A DNA stretch of 34,943 nt, taken from positions 1 through 34,943 of the forward strand of contig CAZJPN010000039.1 in assembly GCA_964547905.1 (NCBI GenBank). The letters run 5' to 3'. Below the pieces are notes generated by a model, which was given only the letters and a program-made list of their open reading frames with translations, did not search any database and was not told the origin of the DNA. This DNA comes from JAJYLM01 sp964547905 (GTDB lineage Bacteria; JAMCPX01). A program made the translations under genes and the position numbers. Shown one piece after another: positions 1 through 7,427 of the stretch (its first letter is position 1; the number at the start of each line of letters is the position of its first letter).

Positions 1-64
1 CAATAATTCATTGCTGGAGGTTCCCTATCATCAGAACCCAAATTCAAAAAAGGAAGAAGGCAAA

Positions 65-1114
65 ATGAGAATAGTTGAACGGGGTTCGAAATGGTGGATA
101 AGACTAAGGTACAACAACAAAGATATATGGCGTTCTGCAAGAACGAAAAATAAGAAGCTTGCAAAGCAGCGGGAAGCGCAACTGAGAGTCGAAATGGCAC
201 AGGGCCAGTTTGGGTTGAGTGATGAAGGCAAAAAAAAGACGTTCAAGGATATGGCTAAAAAATATATGACAGAGGAAGCAATAAAAAAAGCACCCAAAAG
301 TAAGCTGCGAGACGAAGTGTCCTTAAAACATCTGTTGCCTAAGTTTGGCAACAAGTATCTCGCGCAAATAACACCTTCTGTTATAAGTGGATATGTATCA
401 CAGCGCAGAACTGAGAATGCATCGGCATCCAGTATCAATAAAGAGCTCGCCTTCGCCAAACACGCTTACACTCTTGCTATAAAGCGATGGGAATGGGTTA
501 AGGATAATCCTTTTACTCGGGTAAGCATGGAAAAGCTGCCACAACAAAGGATACGCTACTTAACAAAGGAGGAATTTGACAGACTATATCTTACCTGTAA
601 CGACAGATTAAAACCGATTGTGTTGTTTGCTGTGAACACCGGTGTGCGTCAGGATAACATCCTAAGCCTCACATGGGAGAATATAGATCTTCGCAGAGGA
701 GTATTCACACTTCCACACACAAAGAATGGCGAGAGGCTTGGGCTGCCCATGAACAATACAGTTAAAGAGCTTCTGACTGAACTCAATAAAGTAAGGCATA
801 TCAACGGAGATTATGTGTTTAGCAGCACAGTGGGTACAAAAATTGATGCTTCAAAAGTAGACAAGTGGTTCAGGCAAGCCCTTAAAGCGGCAGAGATAAC
901 GGATTTTAGGTTCCACGACTTAAGACATACCTTCGCAAGCTGGCTTAGTCAGGGAGATGTAAACATTTATAAGGTACAACGTCTATTGGGCCATAGGACA
1001 ATAGCCATGACAATGAGGTATGCTCATCTTTCTCCGCAGAATATGCAAGACAGTGTAGCAGTTTTGGATAAACCTAATGATGTTGTAGCAAAAACGGTAG
1101 CAGTACAGGGTTGA
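65..1114 (+). CDS. Tyrosine-type site-specific integrase of an integrated element
   Basis: A 349-residue phage/island-type tyrosine recombinase that would insert and excise a mobile element by strand exchange at att sites. The N-terminus (about 1-50, with WWIRLRY) looks like an arm-binding domain, followed by a SAM-like core-binding region (about 55-155) and the catalytic domain. Catalytic residues seen are R195 (in TGVRQDN), K220, H284 and R287 (HDLRH), H310 (LLGH) and the nucleophile Y319 (MRYAHL), so it looks intact. The frame is open further upstream, but ATG 65 is preceded by AGGAAGAAGG at good spacing and fits family starts. An upstream frame open from the window edge ends in TGA at 66-68, overlapping this start as ATGA, so a preceding element gene may be translationally coupled. 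It lies just outside the 3' end of tRNA-Arg, the classic integration site. Confidence 0.93.
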   Translation: MRIVERGSKWWIRLRYNNKDIWRSARTKNKKLAKQREAQLRVEMAQGQFGLSDEGKKKTFKDMAKKYMTEEAIKKAPKSKLRDEVSLKHLLPKFGNKYLAQITPSVISGYVSQRRTENASASSINKELAFAKHAYTLAIKRWEWVKDNPFTRVSMEKLPQQRIRYLTKEEFDRLYLTCNDRLKPIVLFAVNTGVRQDNILSLTWENIDLRRGVFTLPHTKNGERLGLPMNNTVKELLTELNKVRHINGDYVFSSTVGTKIDASKVDKWFRQALKAAEITDFRFHDLRHTFASWLSQGDVNIYKVQRLLGHRTIAMTMRYAHLSPQNMQDSVAVLDKPNDVVAKTVAVQG

Positions 1115-1150
1115 CAAATGCAGGTATCAGCTAACTACTTGAAAAGCAAA

Positions 1151-1170
1151 AGCGCCCGATGGGATTTGAA
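1151..1170. other. Putative attachment site at the tRNA-Arg 3' end
   Basis: This covers the last 20 bases of the tRNA-Arg gene (acceptor stem and part of the T arm), immediately next to the integrase. Elements of this kind usually recombine within the 3' half of a tRNA and leave a direct repeat of it at the far end. The other copy would lie left of the window and cannot be seen, so the exact core is inference. Confidence 0.35.
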
Positions 1171-1223
1171 CCCATGACCTGCGGATTCGAAGTCCGACGC
1201 TCTATCCACTGAGCTACGGGCGC
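1151..1223 (-). tRNA. tRNA-Arg (anticodon UCG)
   Basis: Read on the minus strand it folds as a cloverleaf. The acceptor stem is GCGCCCG paired with CGGGCGC, the D arm is GCTC/GAGC, the anticodon loop is CTTCGAA with anticodon TCG (reads CGA/CGG Arg codons), and the T arm is ATGGG-TTCAAAT-CCCAT. The first anticodon-stem pair (27-43) is a T/C mismatch. CCA is not encoded and the base at the discriminator position reads T. The gene is intact despite the adjacent integrase, as expected when an element restores the tRNA 3' end on insertion. Confidence 0.95.
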
Positions 1224-1281
1224 ACTGTTTATACCCGAAAGAGAACTTAAACCTCGTTTATAACAACTATCCTTACCCGGA

Positions 1282-1764
1282 TTATAATTTATATCCGATC
1301 TTTCTCAAAAATTCTTTTCTGTTGCTGCGATCCTTGTCTGTCTCCACCCCTTTCGGAGGAAATCCGTCTATCACCCCTATAATCCCATTGCCCTGCTCTG
1401 TTGCCGCTACAACAACTTCAACAGGATTTGAGGTGGCACAGTATACACTGCACACCTCCGGACAGTTTTTGATTGGATTAAGAACGTTTATAGGATAGGC
1501 ATCCTTAAGCAATATGCAGAATATGTGTCCCGCACCTATGTCCTGCAGGTTTTTTACGCATATTCTTATCAGTTCGGAATCATTTCCCTCTTTACGTATC
1601 AGGCACGGACCGGATGCCTCTGTAAATGCCACACCGAACTTCGCTTGCGGTACTGTTGTTGCTATCACCTCATAAAGGTCTTCTGCAGTTTTTATAAAAT
1701 GGGTCTGGCCGAGTATTATATTGCAGTCCTCAGGTACGCTGATCTTTACAACCTTCAAATCCAT
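1282..1764 (-). CDS. Adenosine-specific kinase family protein (PF04008-like)
   Basis: A 160-residue protein matching the compact adenosine-specific kinase family, which is common in archaea and thermophiles and scattered in bacteria. It is unrelated to PfkB-type adenosine kinases. Recognisable stretches are VPEDCNIILGQTHFIK near the N-terminus, KFGVAFTEASGPCL, GAGHIFCI, VYCATSNPVEV and GIIGVIDGFPPKGVE near the C-terminus. The frame is open for 51 more codons upstream, but ATG 1764 has GGAGG six bases before it and gives the normal family length. It lies 158 bases downstream of, and codirectional with, the dehydratase activator. That gap has a GC-rich patch (1901-1914) but no convincing promoter. 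The family name reflects structural and biochemical work on homologues; the cellular role here is not evident. Confidence 0.85.
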   Translation of the reverse strand: MDLKVVKISVPEDCNIILGQTHFIKTAEDLYEVIATTVPQAKFGVAFTEASGPCLIRKEGNDSELIRICVKNLQDIGAGHIFCILLKDAYPINVLNPIKNCPEVCSVYCATSNPVEVVVAATEQGNGIIGVIDGFPPKGVETDKDRSNRKEFLRKIGYKL

Positions 1765-1922
1765 AGCGCCTCCATTTTGATACTCTTTCAAGGAATCCAT
1801 GCTACCTTTTAATTCCGGTACATCAGTTTTGTTACTATAGCTATGAATAAATATCAACCTGTTTGCTTTACCTTCTCGGTTAATAAAAGAGCTATTGATA
1901 GGGGCGGGCCCCGGCAAAATTA

Positions 1923-2693
1923 TCAGCCTTTTGCTATGACCGCAGCGCCGAAAGCACCCATGATCTGAGGTTCTTCGGGAACAAGTATGTCGAATCCGAT
2001 CCTGTCTTCAAGCCTCGCCACAAGCGCCTTGTTCTTCGCCATGCCGCCGCTCATCGCTATATCCTGTTCGATACCAACCCTTTTCACCAGGGAAACGAGC
2101 CGGTCTGCTATAGATTTTATGATGGCCCATGATATATCAGGAACACTCTGCCCCTGTGACAGGAGCGATATAACCTCAGACTCTCCGAACACCGTACAGG
2201 TTGAGCTCAGGGTAAGTTCTTCTTTAAAGGAAAGTGCTGCATCCGAAAGCCCGCTCAGTGACAGGTTCAACGCATTTGCCATAACATCTACAAACCTTCC
2301 GGTTCCTGCGGCGCACTTGTCGTTCATGGCAAAATCCAGTACCTTGCCGTCTTTGCCGATCTTCATCGCCTTGCTGTCCTGTCCGCCGACATCTATGAGC
2401 GTAGCCACCTTTGGAAATATAACCGATACGCCCTTTGCGTGGCAGCTTATTTCCGTCTTTTGCATGGTCGCCTCTGTAAATCTCTTCCTGCTGTAGCCCG
2501 TTGACACCACAGACGATACATCTTCTTTTCTTAAACCTGCTTTTCCTAATGCCTGATTATAGGCATTCATGCCTGCTGCCAGACTATCCTGTCCCACAAG
2601 CATTACGTGGTATCCGAGTATCTTGTTGTTTTCATCTATGACAACGGCCTTTGCCGTAAGTGAGCCTACATCGATACCTGCGAAATGCTTCAT
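1923..2693 (-). CDS. ATPase activator of 2-hydroxyacyl-CoA dehydratase / benzoyl-CoA reductase (HgdC/BcrAD family)
   Basis: A 256-residue BadF/BadG/BcrA/BcrD-type ASKHA ATPase. The family forms a homodimer holding one [4Fe-4S] cluster between subunits and uses ATP hydrolysis to send a low-potential electron to the partner dehydratase. The phosphate-binding loop GIDVGSLTAKA starts the protein. The two cluster cysteines are visible as C127 (NDKCAAGTGRF) and C166 (SSTCTVFGESE), and the nucleotide-binding loops VGGQDSKA and MSGGMAKNK are present. Length and cysteine positions match the HgdC-type activators. The start overlaps the stop of the upstream subunit as ATGA, so the two are translationally coupled. 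Only one activator is present, as in dehydratases, whereas the ATP-dependent benzoyl-CoA reductases use two different ones (BcrA and BcrD). Confidence 0.93.
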   Translation of the reverse strand: MKHFAGIDVGSLTAKAVVIDENNKILGYHVMLVGQDSLAAGMNAYNQALGKAGLRKEDVSSVVSTGYSRKRFTEATMQKTEISCHAKGVSVIFPKVATLIDVGGQDSKAMKIGKDGKVLDFAMNDKCAAGTGRFVDVMANALNLSLSGLSDAALSFKEELTLSSTCTVFGESEVISLLSQGQSVPDISWAIIKSIADRLVSLVKRVGIEQDIAMSGGMAKNKALVARLEDRIGFDILVPEEPQIMGAFGAAVIAKG

Positions 2694-3889
2694 TTTTCGA
2701 AACCTTCCAGGAATGCCTCTGCCCTTGTTTCAAATTGTGCATCGGAAAACACCCTTGGGTCGTTCATATCAGCCTCTATGATGAGTCCGGACTTGCCCGT
2801 GCGCTTTGTCACTTCTTCCTTTATCATGTATTGACCGAGGGAGTACGGCTTGCAGCTTCTGTCCGAATGAAATACAACGCCGTCAAGTGAAAACTCTTCT
2901 ATCAATTTAACGAGATACTCTATGCGATATTTGAAGTCTCTGTTTATGTACGGAGAAAGGTATGCCCTGGCAAGTTCCTCAAGCGCGTGATCCGTATCTA
3001 TATTACCTTGTATGTTTGCCCATGAGTTGGTGTAGGTAGAGACGACAAACGCAGCCTGATGTTTTGCAAAGAACTCGGACAGGTATTTTACCTTATACCA
3101 TATCGGCAGGTTGTCCCAGAGCAATCGAATCTTCTCGCCAGGCACAGAGCCGAACCCCTGCGCATTCAGCTCCACAAGCTCGTTGTAGAACTGCGTGTAA
3201 TAATCAACGGCTTTTTGTGTTCCCCTGAGGGTTACAATGGGTGCAAGGTGGATGAATGTATCAAACGAGTTTATGGGGGAAGGCCTTTTCTTTCCCATGG
3301 CAAGTACCTTTTCCCAGAGTTCAGAGACCTGCGCAGCAAGGAAAAGCGCTTCCCTGAATTTCTCTTCTTCGAACGGCCTCTTTAACGTAGTGGAAAGGAA
3401 TACCTTGAATACCTCGAACTGCTTCACAACATAGTTTATAGCCTCTTTTGTCATATCGTCGTGCAAGTACGGCATGTCTATGACAAAAAGCGGAACATTG
3501 TACTTGCGTGCGTGTACATCAAACCACTTCACAACCGTATGGCATATATTGGTACCAACGATAAGCATATCCGGCCTGGGCAGGCCCATAAGTGGACCGC
3601 CCTGTGTCATGTCGGCCCCTATATCCGTTCTCGCATAGGAGCAGAGATCCGATGAATATCCTGCTGCCTCGCTTACCTCTATAAGATCCTTGCTGACCCT
3701 TGTTATGGAACACATGGGGGCATAGTTCTCCGGATAAACGGGTATAACACCCATTGCATGCAGAAATTCCACAGGCCCTCCTGATGTAATCCATGCAACA
3801 GGGATATTGTTATATGCTGCGTTCTTGGCTTCAAGATAGTATGAAGCCATCATTTCCTTCATTGTTTCTGATACTCTAAACTTTGTCAT
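2690..3889 (-). CDS. 2-hydroxyacyl-CoA dehydratase / benzoyl-CoA reductase-type subunit (HgdA/BcrB-like)
   Basis: A 399-residue member of the 2-hydroxyacyl-CoA dehydratase D-component family (PF06050). In this family, paired iron-sulfur subunits eliminate water from a 2-hydroxyacyl-CoA or reduce an aromatic ring through a ketyl-type radical. The fold signature PVAWITSGGPVEFLHAMGV opens the protein. Candidate cluster cysteines are C60 (YAPMC), C83 (SSDLCSYAR) and C116 (TNICHTVVKWF), with a later cysteine in SDRSCKPYS. The SSDLCSYAR block is typical of the BcrB/FldB-like branch. The start at 3889 has GGAGG at good spacing. It sits between its partner subunit (gap 17 nt) and its activator (4-nt overlap), an operon for a complete enzyme. 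Substrate is not predictable: no CoA-transferase or ring-degradation gene is next to it. Confidence 0.88.
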   Translation of the reverse strand: MTKFRVSETMKEMMASYYLEAKNAAYNNIPVAWITSGGPVEFLHAMGVIPVYPENYAPMCSITRVSKDLIEVSEAAGYSSDLCSYARTDIGADMTQGGPLMGLPRPDMLIVGTNICHTVVKWFDVHARKYNVPLFVIDMPYLHDDMTKEAINYVVKQFEVFKVFLSTTLKRPFEEEKFREALFLAAQVSELWEKVLAMGKKRPSPINSFDTFIHLAPIVTLRGTQKAVDYYTQFYNELVELNAQGFGSVPGEKIRLLWDNLPIWYKVKYLSEFFAKHQAAFVVSTYTNSWANIQGNIDTDHALEELARAYLSPYINRDFKYRIEYLVKLIEEFSLDGVVFHSDRSCKPYSLGQYMIKEEVTKRTGKSGLIIEADMNDPRVFSDAQFETRAEAFLEGFEK

Positions 3890-3906
3890 TTATACCTCCA
3901 CTGTGC

Positions 3907-5007
3907 TCACATTATCTCTTTAAATGCCTGAAGCCTTGTTTTAATACCTTCGAAGCTGTTCATCTGCAATTCAACCTCAAAACTCGTAACCTGAATGCCG
4001 TGCTGTTTCAGATAAGCCATAAGATCGGGTCTCTCGAATGCCTCCGGTTCGCAGAATTTGATCTGCCACAGCACTACACCGGCTTTGTTCTCAGCCGCTG
4101 TCCCTGCAAGGTATGTCCGCCTGTCTTTTGAAGGATTGTACAACGTTGAACAGGGGCTGCCGCCGAAGACAAAATCGTCTATGGCAACTGCATCGATACC
4201 GGCAAGCACACCCCTTGAATAATGCCTTACCCCGCTTGTCATATCATCATCAACAACGTACATCTCAAGCTCATCGAATACCTTTGCAAGTTCAAGAGGC
4301 TCCGGTGTAATGCCTGAAATAATAATCCTGTGTTCAACGGGTTGTACAGGTTCTTTCTCAAGTGCGGATACGACAGGCTCAAGCATGCTTATATGCTCCT
4401 CGATCGGAATGGAATAGCCTGCCTTTAAGATTGAATAAAACGCATACGCCGATATCGTCCGTGGGCTTCTCCTCCTAATATCGTACAATCTGTTGATAAG
4501 CCCTCTCTGCCTCTTGTGTACTTCCAGAGCCTTTTCAAGGCTGTCCCGAGTAAATGTGTTACCCGTTATCTTTTCAAGCTGTGTAACGGCACTGCCAAGC
4601 TGTTCTTTCAGGTGTTCCTGACGCAACTGAACATTTGAAGAAAACGGTATCATAAAATTTATCACAGTTTTAGAGGGAAACAGTCTTCTGAACGCCTCTG
4701 ACAGGTTCTGTTGGTTGTCGCACATGGTCGTAAACACAAATCCGTCAACATAATCCATATCCCCTCTCATTGCCTGTTCCAGTATGGTTCTTGACGTTGT
4801 ACATGAAAATGACTGGAGGTATGTATCTGCCATGGATATAGGAAGCTGTGTTCCTTTAAAATAAACGGGGTATGCACCCAGTGCTGTTATTACCTCGGAC
4901 GGAAAATATTCAGGCATGACACCTATTACCTTTTTACCTGTCTTCTGTTTCCACTGCCGTGCCAGGTTCGCGCTGTCGCGGTTCACTTCAAAGAATTTTT
5001 CAAACAT
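3907..5007 (-). CDS. 2-hydroxyacyl-CoA dehydratase / benzoyl-CoA reductase-type subunit (HgdB/BcrC-like)
   Basis: A 366-residue second PF06050 subunit, first gene of the operon. The three expected cluster ligands are visible as C69 (SFSCTTS), C96 (TTMCDNQQN) and C286 (GSPCSTL). The C-terminal family signature is KFCEPEAFERPDL followed by the GIQVTSFEVEL strand. VIGVMPEYFPSEVITALGA is the N-terminal domain signature. An in-frame ATG at 5025 exists, but ATG 5007 has GAAGGAGAG just upstream, and the predicted promoter would start RNA only a few bases before 5025, so 5007 is chosen. The heterodimer with the next gene would be the catalytic component, energised by the activator at 1923-2693. The family is oxygen-sensitive, which suggests anaerobic expression. 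Confidence 0.88.
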   Translation of the reverse strand: MFEKFFEVNRDSANLARQWKQKTGKKVIGVMPEYFPSEVITALGAYPVYFKGTQLPISMADTYLQSFSCTTSRTILEQAMRGDMDYVDGFVFTTMCDNQQNLSEAFRRLFPSKTVINFMIPFSSNVQLRQEHLKEQLGSAVTQLEKITGNTFTRDSLEKALEVHKRQRGLINRLYDIRRRSPRTISAYAFYSILKAGYSIPIEEHISMLEPVVSALEKEPVQPVEHRIIISGITPEPLELAKVFDELEMYVVDDDMTSGVRHYSRGVLAGIDAVAIDDFVFGGSPCSTLYNPSKDRRTYLAGTAAENKAGVVLWQIKFCEPEAFERPDLMAYLKQHGIQVTSFEVELQMNSFEGIKTRLQAFKEIM

Positions 5008-5035
5008 AATCTCTCCTTCCTGCATGAATGCATTT

Positions 5036-5065
5036 ATAATAATTACAGGACCATCAATAAGTCAA
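5036..5065 (-). promoter_or_regulatory. Sigma-70-type promoter of the dehydratase operon
   Basis: On the minus strand TTGACT (5060-5065) is followed after 18 bases by TATTAT (5036-5041). The inferred transcription start, near 5029, leaves a roughly 22-base leader with a strong ribosome binding site before ATG 5007. Confidence 0.5.
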
Positions 5066-5199
5066 TCCTTAGGAAGAAATTAAAAATTCAAGATTTAATA
5101 TTTAAAATTAAGAAGCGCAATGAGTAGTCTCCCCTTACTCTCCCTGCCCGTTTATACTTGACCTTTGCAAGTTTGTTAAGGTAAATCTGGTGAAGTACT

Positions 5200-6309
5200 A
5201 TGAAAACAGGCATTAATTTTATTTCATTCCGTTCTTACCAGGGTACGGAGATCGTTGCCAGACATCTGCTTTCAGAGCTTATCAGCATGGACAAGAGGGG
5301 AACATACGTGATCTTCGGCTCAGCATACCTACCGGAGCAGATGAAGTTAAAGGCCGAAAACACCTCACTTGAGATTGTCCCTGTAAATCCGCACAACACC
5401 ATAAGCATGGGACTGTATCAGCAGTTCATACTGCCGTTTAAACTCATGCTCAAAGGTATAACCCGGTTCTATGCACCCTTGCCTTCGGTGCCTCTCCTGT
5501 ATCCAGGCAAAAAGATCATGACGATACACGATTGTGCGTATGACAGGTTTGCAGAGTACAAAAGCACGCTTAACAGGCTGTACATCAAGTCCATGTATCT
5601 GGCAGGCAAACATTTCTGCGACGCAATCGTAACGGATTCCAACTTTGCAAAAGAGGAGCTTGTAAGCCTCTACCGTATCAAACCTGACAAGATAAAGGTC
5701 ATCTATCCGGGTATCCCCGACCTGACGCAACCAGGCGAAGCATTCATCACAGAAACCGGAAGACGGTTCAACATAAACCGCCCGTATTTTCTCTATGTCG
5801 GCATAACAAGACCCAGAAAAAACATACCCGGATTATTAAAGGCATTTAAACGCTTCGTTCAAAACCACAAGGACATACAGCTTGTACTCGCGGGCATGAT
5901 AGATACATCGTTTGTCGATGTGGCGCGGGAGATCGCCTCGCTCGGCATTGAAAATAGTGTGATACAGACCGGTTTTGTAACGGATGAACAGAAAGCAGCC
6001 TTGTACAAAGGCGCTCTTGCACTGGTCTTTCCTTCTTACTACGAAGGCTTCGGCATACCCGTTGTCGAGGCACAGAGCCTCGGTACACCGGTACTCACGT
6101 CCAACACATCCTCATTACCCGAGGTTGCAGGAGACGGGGCATTGTATGTCAATCCGAATGATACTGATGAAATCGTACACGGCATGTCAAGACTTCTCGA
6201 TGCGCAACTCAGACAGGAACTTACCAGAAACGGGTATAAAAACATAAAACGGTTCTCATGGAAGACCGCGGCGCATCAACTTGATCAAGTATTGAAGGTA
6301 TTATCATGA
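5200..6309 (+). CDS. Glycosyltransferase family 4 (GT-B fold)
   Basis: A 369-residue GT4-type retaining glycosyltransferase, probably transferring mannose or a similar sugar from a nucleotide sugar at the cytoplasmic face during surface polysaccharide assembly. The N-terminal domain has the GTEIVARHLL loop. The C-terminal donor domain contains YVGITRPRKNIPGLL, a short VLAGM strand and the EX7E motif at E282 and E290 (YEGFGIPVVEA), followed by GTPVLTSNTSSLPEVAGDGA. This pattern resembles the WbaZ/MtfB-like mannosyltransferase branch, but the donor sugar cannot be read from sequence. ATG 5200 has only a modest GGTGAAG upstream. The next gene starts inside its stop codon (ATGA), so it heads a polysaccharide operon that diverges from the dehydratase operon. 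Confidence 0.88.
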   Translation: MKTGINFISFRSYQGTEIVARHLLSELISMDKRGTYVIFGSAYLPEQMKLKAENTSLEIVPVNPHNTISMGLYQQFILPFKLMLKGITRFYAPLPSVPLLYPGKKIMTIHDCAYDRFAEYKSTLNRLYIKSMYLAGKHFCDAIVTDSNFAKEELVSLYRIKPDKIKVIYPGIPDLTQPGEAFITETGRRFNINRPYFLYVGITRPRKNIPGLLKAFKRFVQNHKDIQLVLAGMIDTSFVDVAREIASLGIENSVIQTGFVTDEQKAALYKGALALVFPSYYEGFGIPVVEAQSLGTPVLTSNTSSLPEVAGDGALYVNPNDTDEIVHGMSRLLDAQLRQELTRNGYKNIKRFSWKTAAHQLDQVLKVLS

Positions 6310-7427
6310 AGATACTGCAGGTCAACAAGCTGTACCACCCTGTTATAGGAGGTATAGAAACCATAGTCCAACAAACTGCTGAAGGTATAAACAATAGAGA
6401 CGGTTTTACGGTCGATGTACTTGTGTGTAATGATAGGTTCAGAACAACCGGTGAACATATAAATGGTGTGTCCGTAACAAGGGCATCGAGCATGGGTGTA
6501 TTATTCAGTATGCCCGTATCACTCAGTTTTATAGTAATGCTCAAAAAAATGTGGAAAGCGTATGATGTACTCCACATCCACCTTCCCTTCCCGTTAGGCG
6601 AGCTTGCACTCTGGCTGATCAAGCCAAAATGCAGGGTTGTTGCTACCTATCACAGCGACATCGTGAGGCAGAGGCTTCTATCATCCGCCATAAAATGGCT
6701 CCACACCTGGGTGCTTGAGCATGCAGAAACGATAGCCGTCTCCAATCCGAATATCATGGAAACATCCCCTCTCTTGGAAAAGTTCAAATCAAAATGTACG
6801 GTCATACCATTCGGTGTGGACTTGCAAAAATTCAATTCTTACAACGGTGTACACGGAAGCACAGAACGGATACAGAAGCAGTACGACAAAAGGATCGTCC
6901 TGTTTGTCGGAAGACTGGTTTACTATAAAGGCGTTGAATATCTTATGCAGTCAATGAAGGATGTAGATGCAAACCTTGTCATCATAGGTGATGGACCGCT
7001 CAAAAAAAGACTCGTCGCTAGGGCAAAGAAGGAGAGGCTTGAAAATAAGGTAACATTTATTCCATCCCTGTCGCAGAATGAGCTTGTGAATTTTTATCGT
7101 GCCGCTTCGGTCTTCGTACTGCCCTCCATTTACAAAAGCGAGGCATTCGGTATAACGATTATAGAGGCAATGGCATGCGGTCTGCCGGTTATATCCACGG
7201 AGCTGGGTACGGGAACATCGTACGCAAACCAAGACAACATTACGGGATATATCGTTCCACCGCGAGACAGCGAGGCTATAAATAGGGCATTGAAGAAACT
7301 GCTTTCCGACAGAACATTATTGTCAAAGATGGCTCAAGCGGCATTCGACAGGATCAGAACCGGCTTTACCATTGATAGTATGTTGAACGGATATAAAGGA
7401 TTATATAAAAGTACTCATTATGAATGA
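6306..7427 (+). CDS. Glycosyltransferase family 4 (second)
   Basis: A 373-residue GT4 glycosyltransferase. The N-terminal loop KLYHPVIGGIETIVQQ is the common start of this family, and HLPFPLGELAL and YHSDIVRQ form the acceptor-side region. The donor domain has FVGRLVYYKGVEYLM, VIIGDGPLKKRL and the EX7E motif at E279 and E287 (SEAFGITIIEAMACGLPVIS). It overlaps the previous gene by 4 nt and the next by 8 nt, so the three are co-translated. It probably adds the second or third sugar of the same lipid-linked oligosaccharide. The specific linkage is unknown. Confidence 0.88.
   Translation: MKILQVNKLYHPVIGGIETIVQQTAEGINNRDGFTVDVLVCNDRFRTTGEHINGVSVTRASSMGVLFSMPVSLSFIVMLKKMWKAYDVLHIHLPFPLGELALWLIKPKCRVVATYHSDIVRQRLLSSAIKWLHTWVLEHAETIAVSNPNIMETSPLLEKFKSKCTVIPFGVDLQKFNSYNGVHGSTERIQKQYDKRIVLFVGRLVYYKGVEYLMQSMKDVDANLVIIGDGPLKKRLVARAKKERLENKVTFIPSLSQNELVNFYRAASVFVLPSIYKSEAFGITIIEAMACGLPVISTELGTGTSYANQDNITGYIVPPRDSEAINRALKKLLSDRTLLSKMAQAAFDRIRTGFTIDSMLNGYKGLYKSTHYE

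Noticed and set aside
1901..1914. GC-rich block with GGGG/CCCC arms between the activator and the adenosine-specific kinase
   Set aside because: It could fold as a four-base hairpin but there is no T-run after it, so I do not call a terminator.
1765..1917. A 51-codon N-terminal extension of the adenosine-specific kinase
   Set aside because: The internal ATG at 1764 has a strong GGAGG and gives the family length; the extension has no recognisable sequence.
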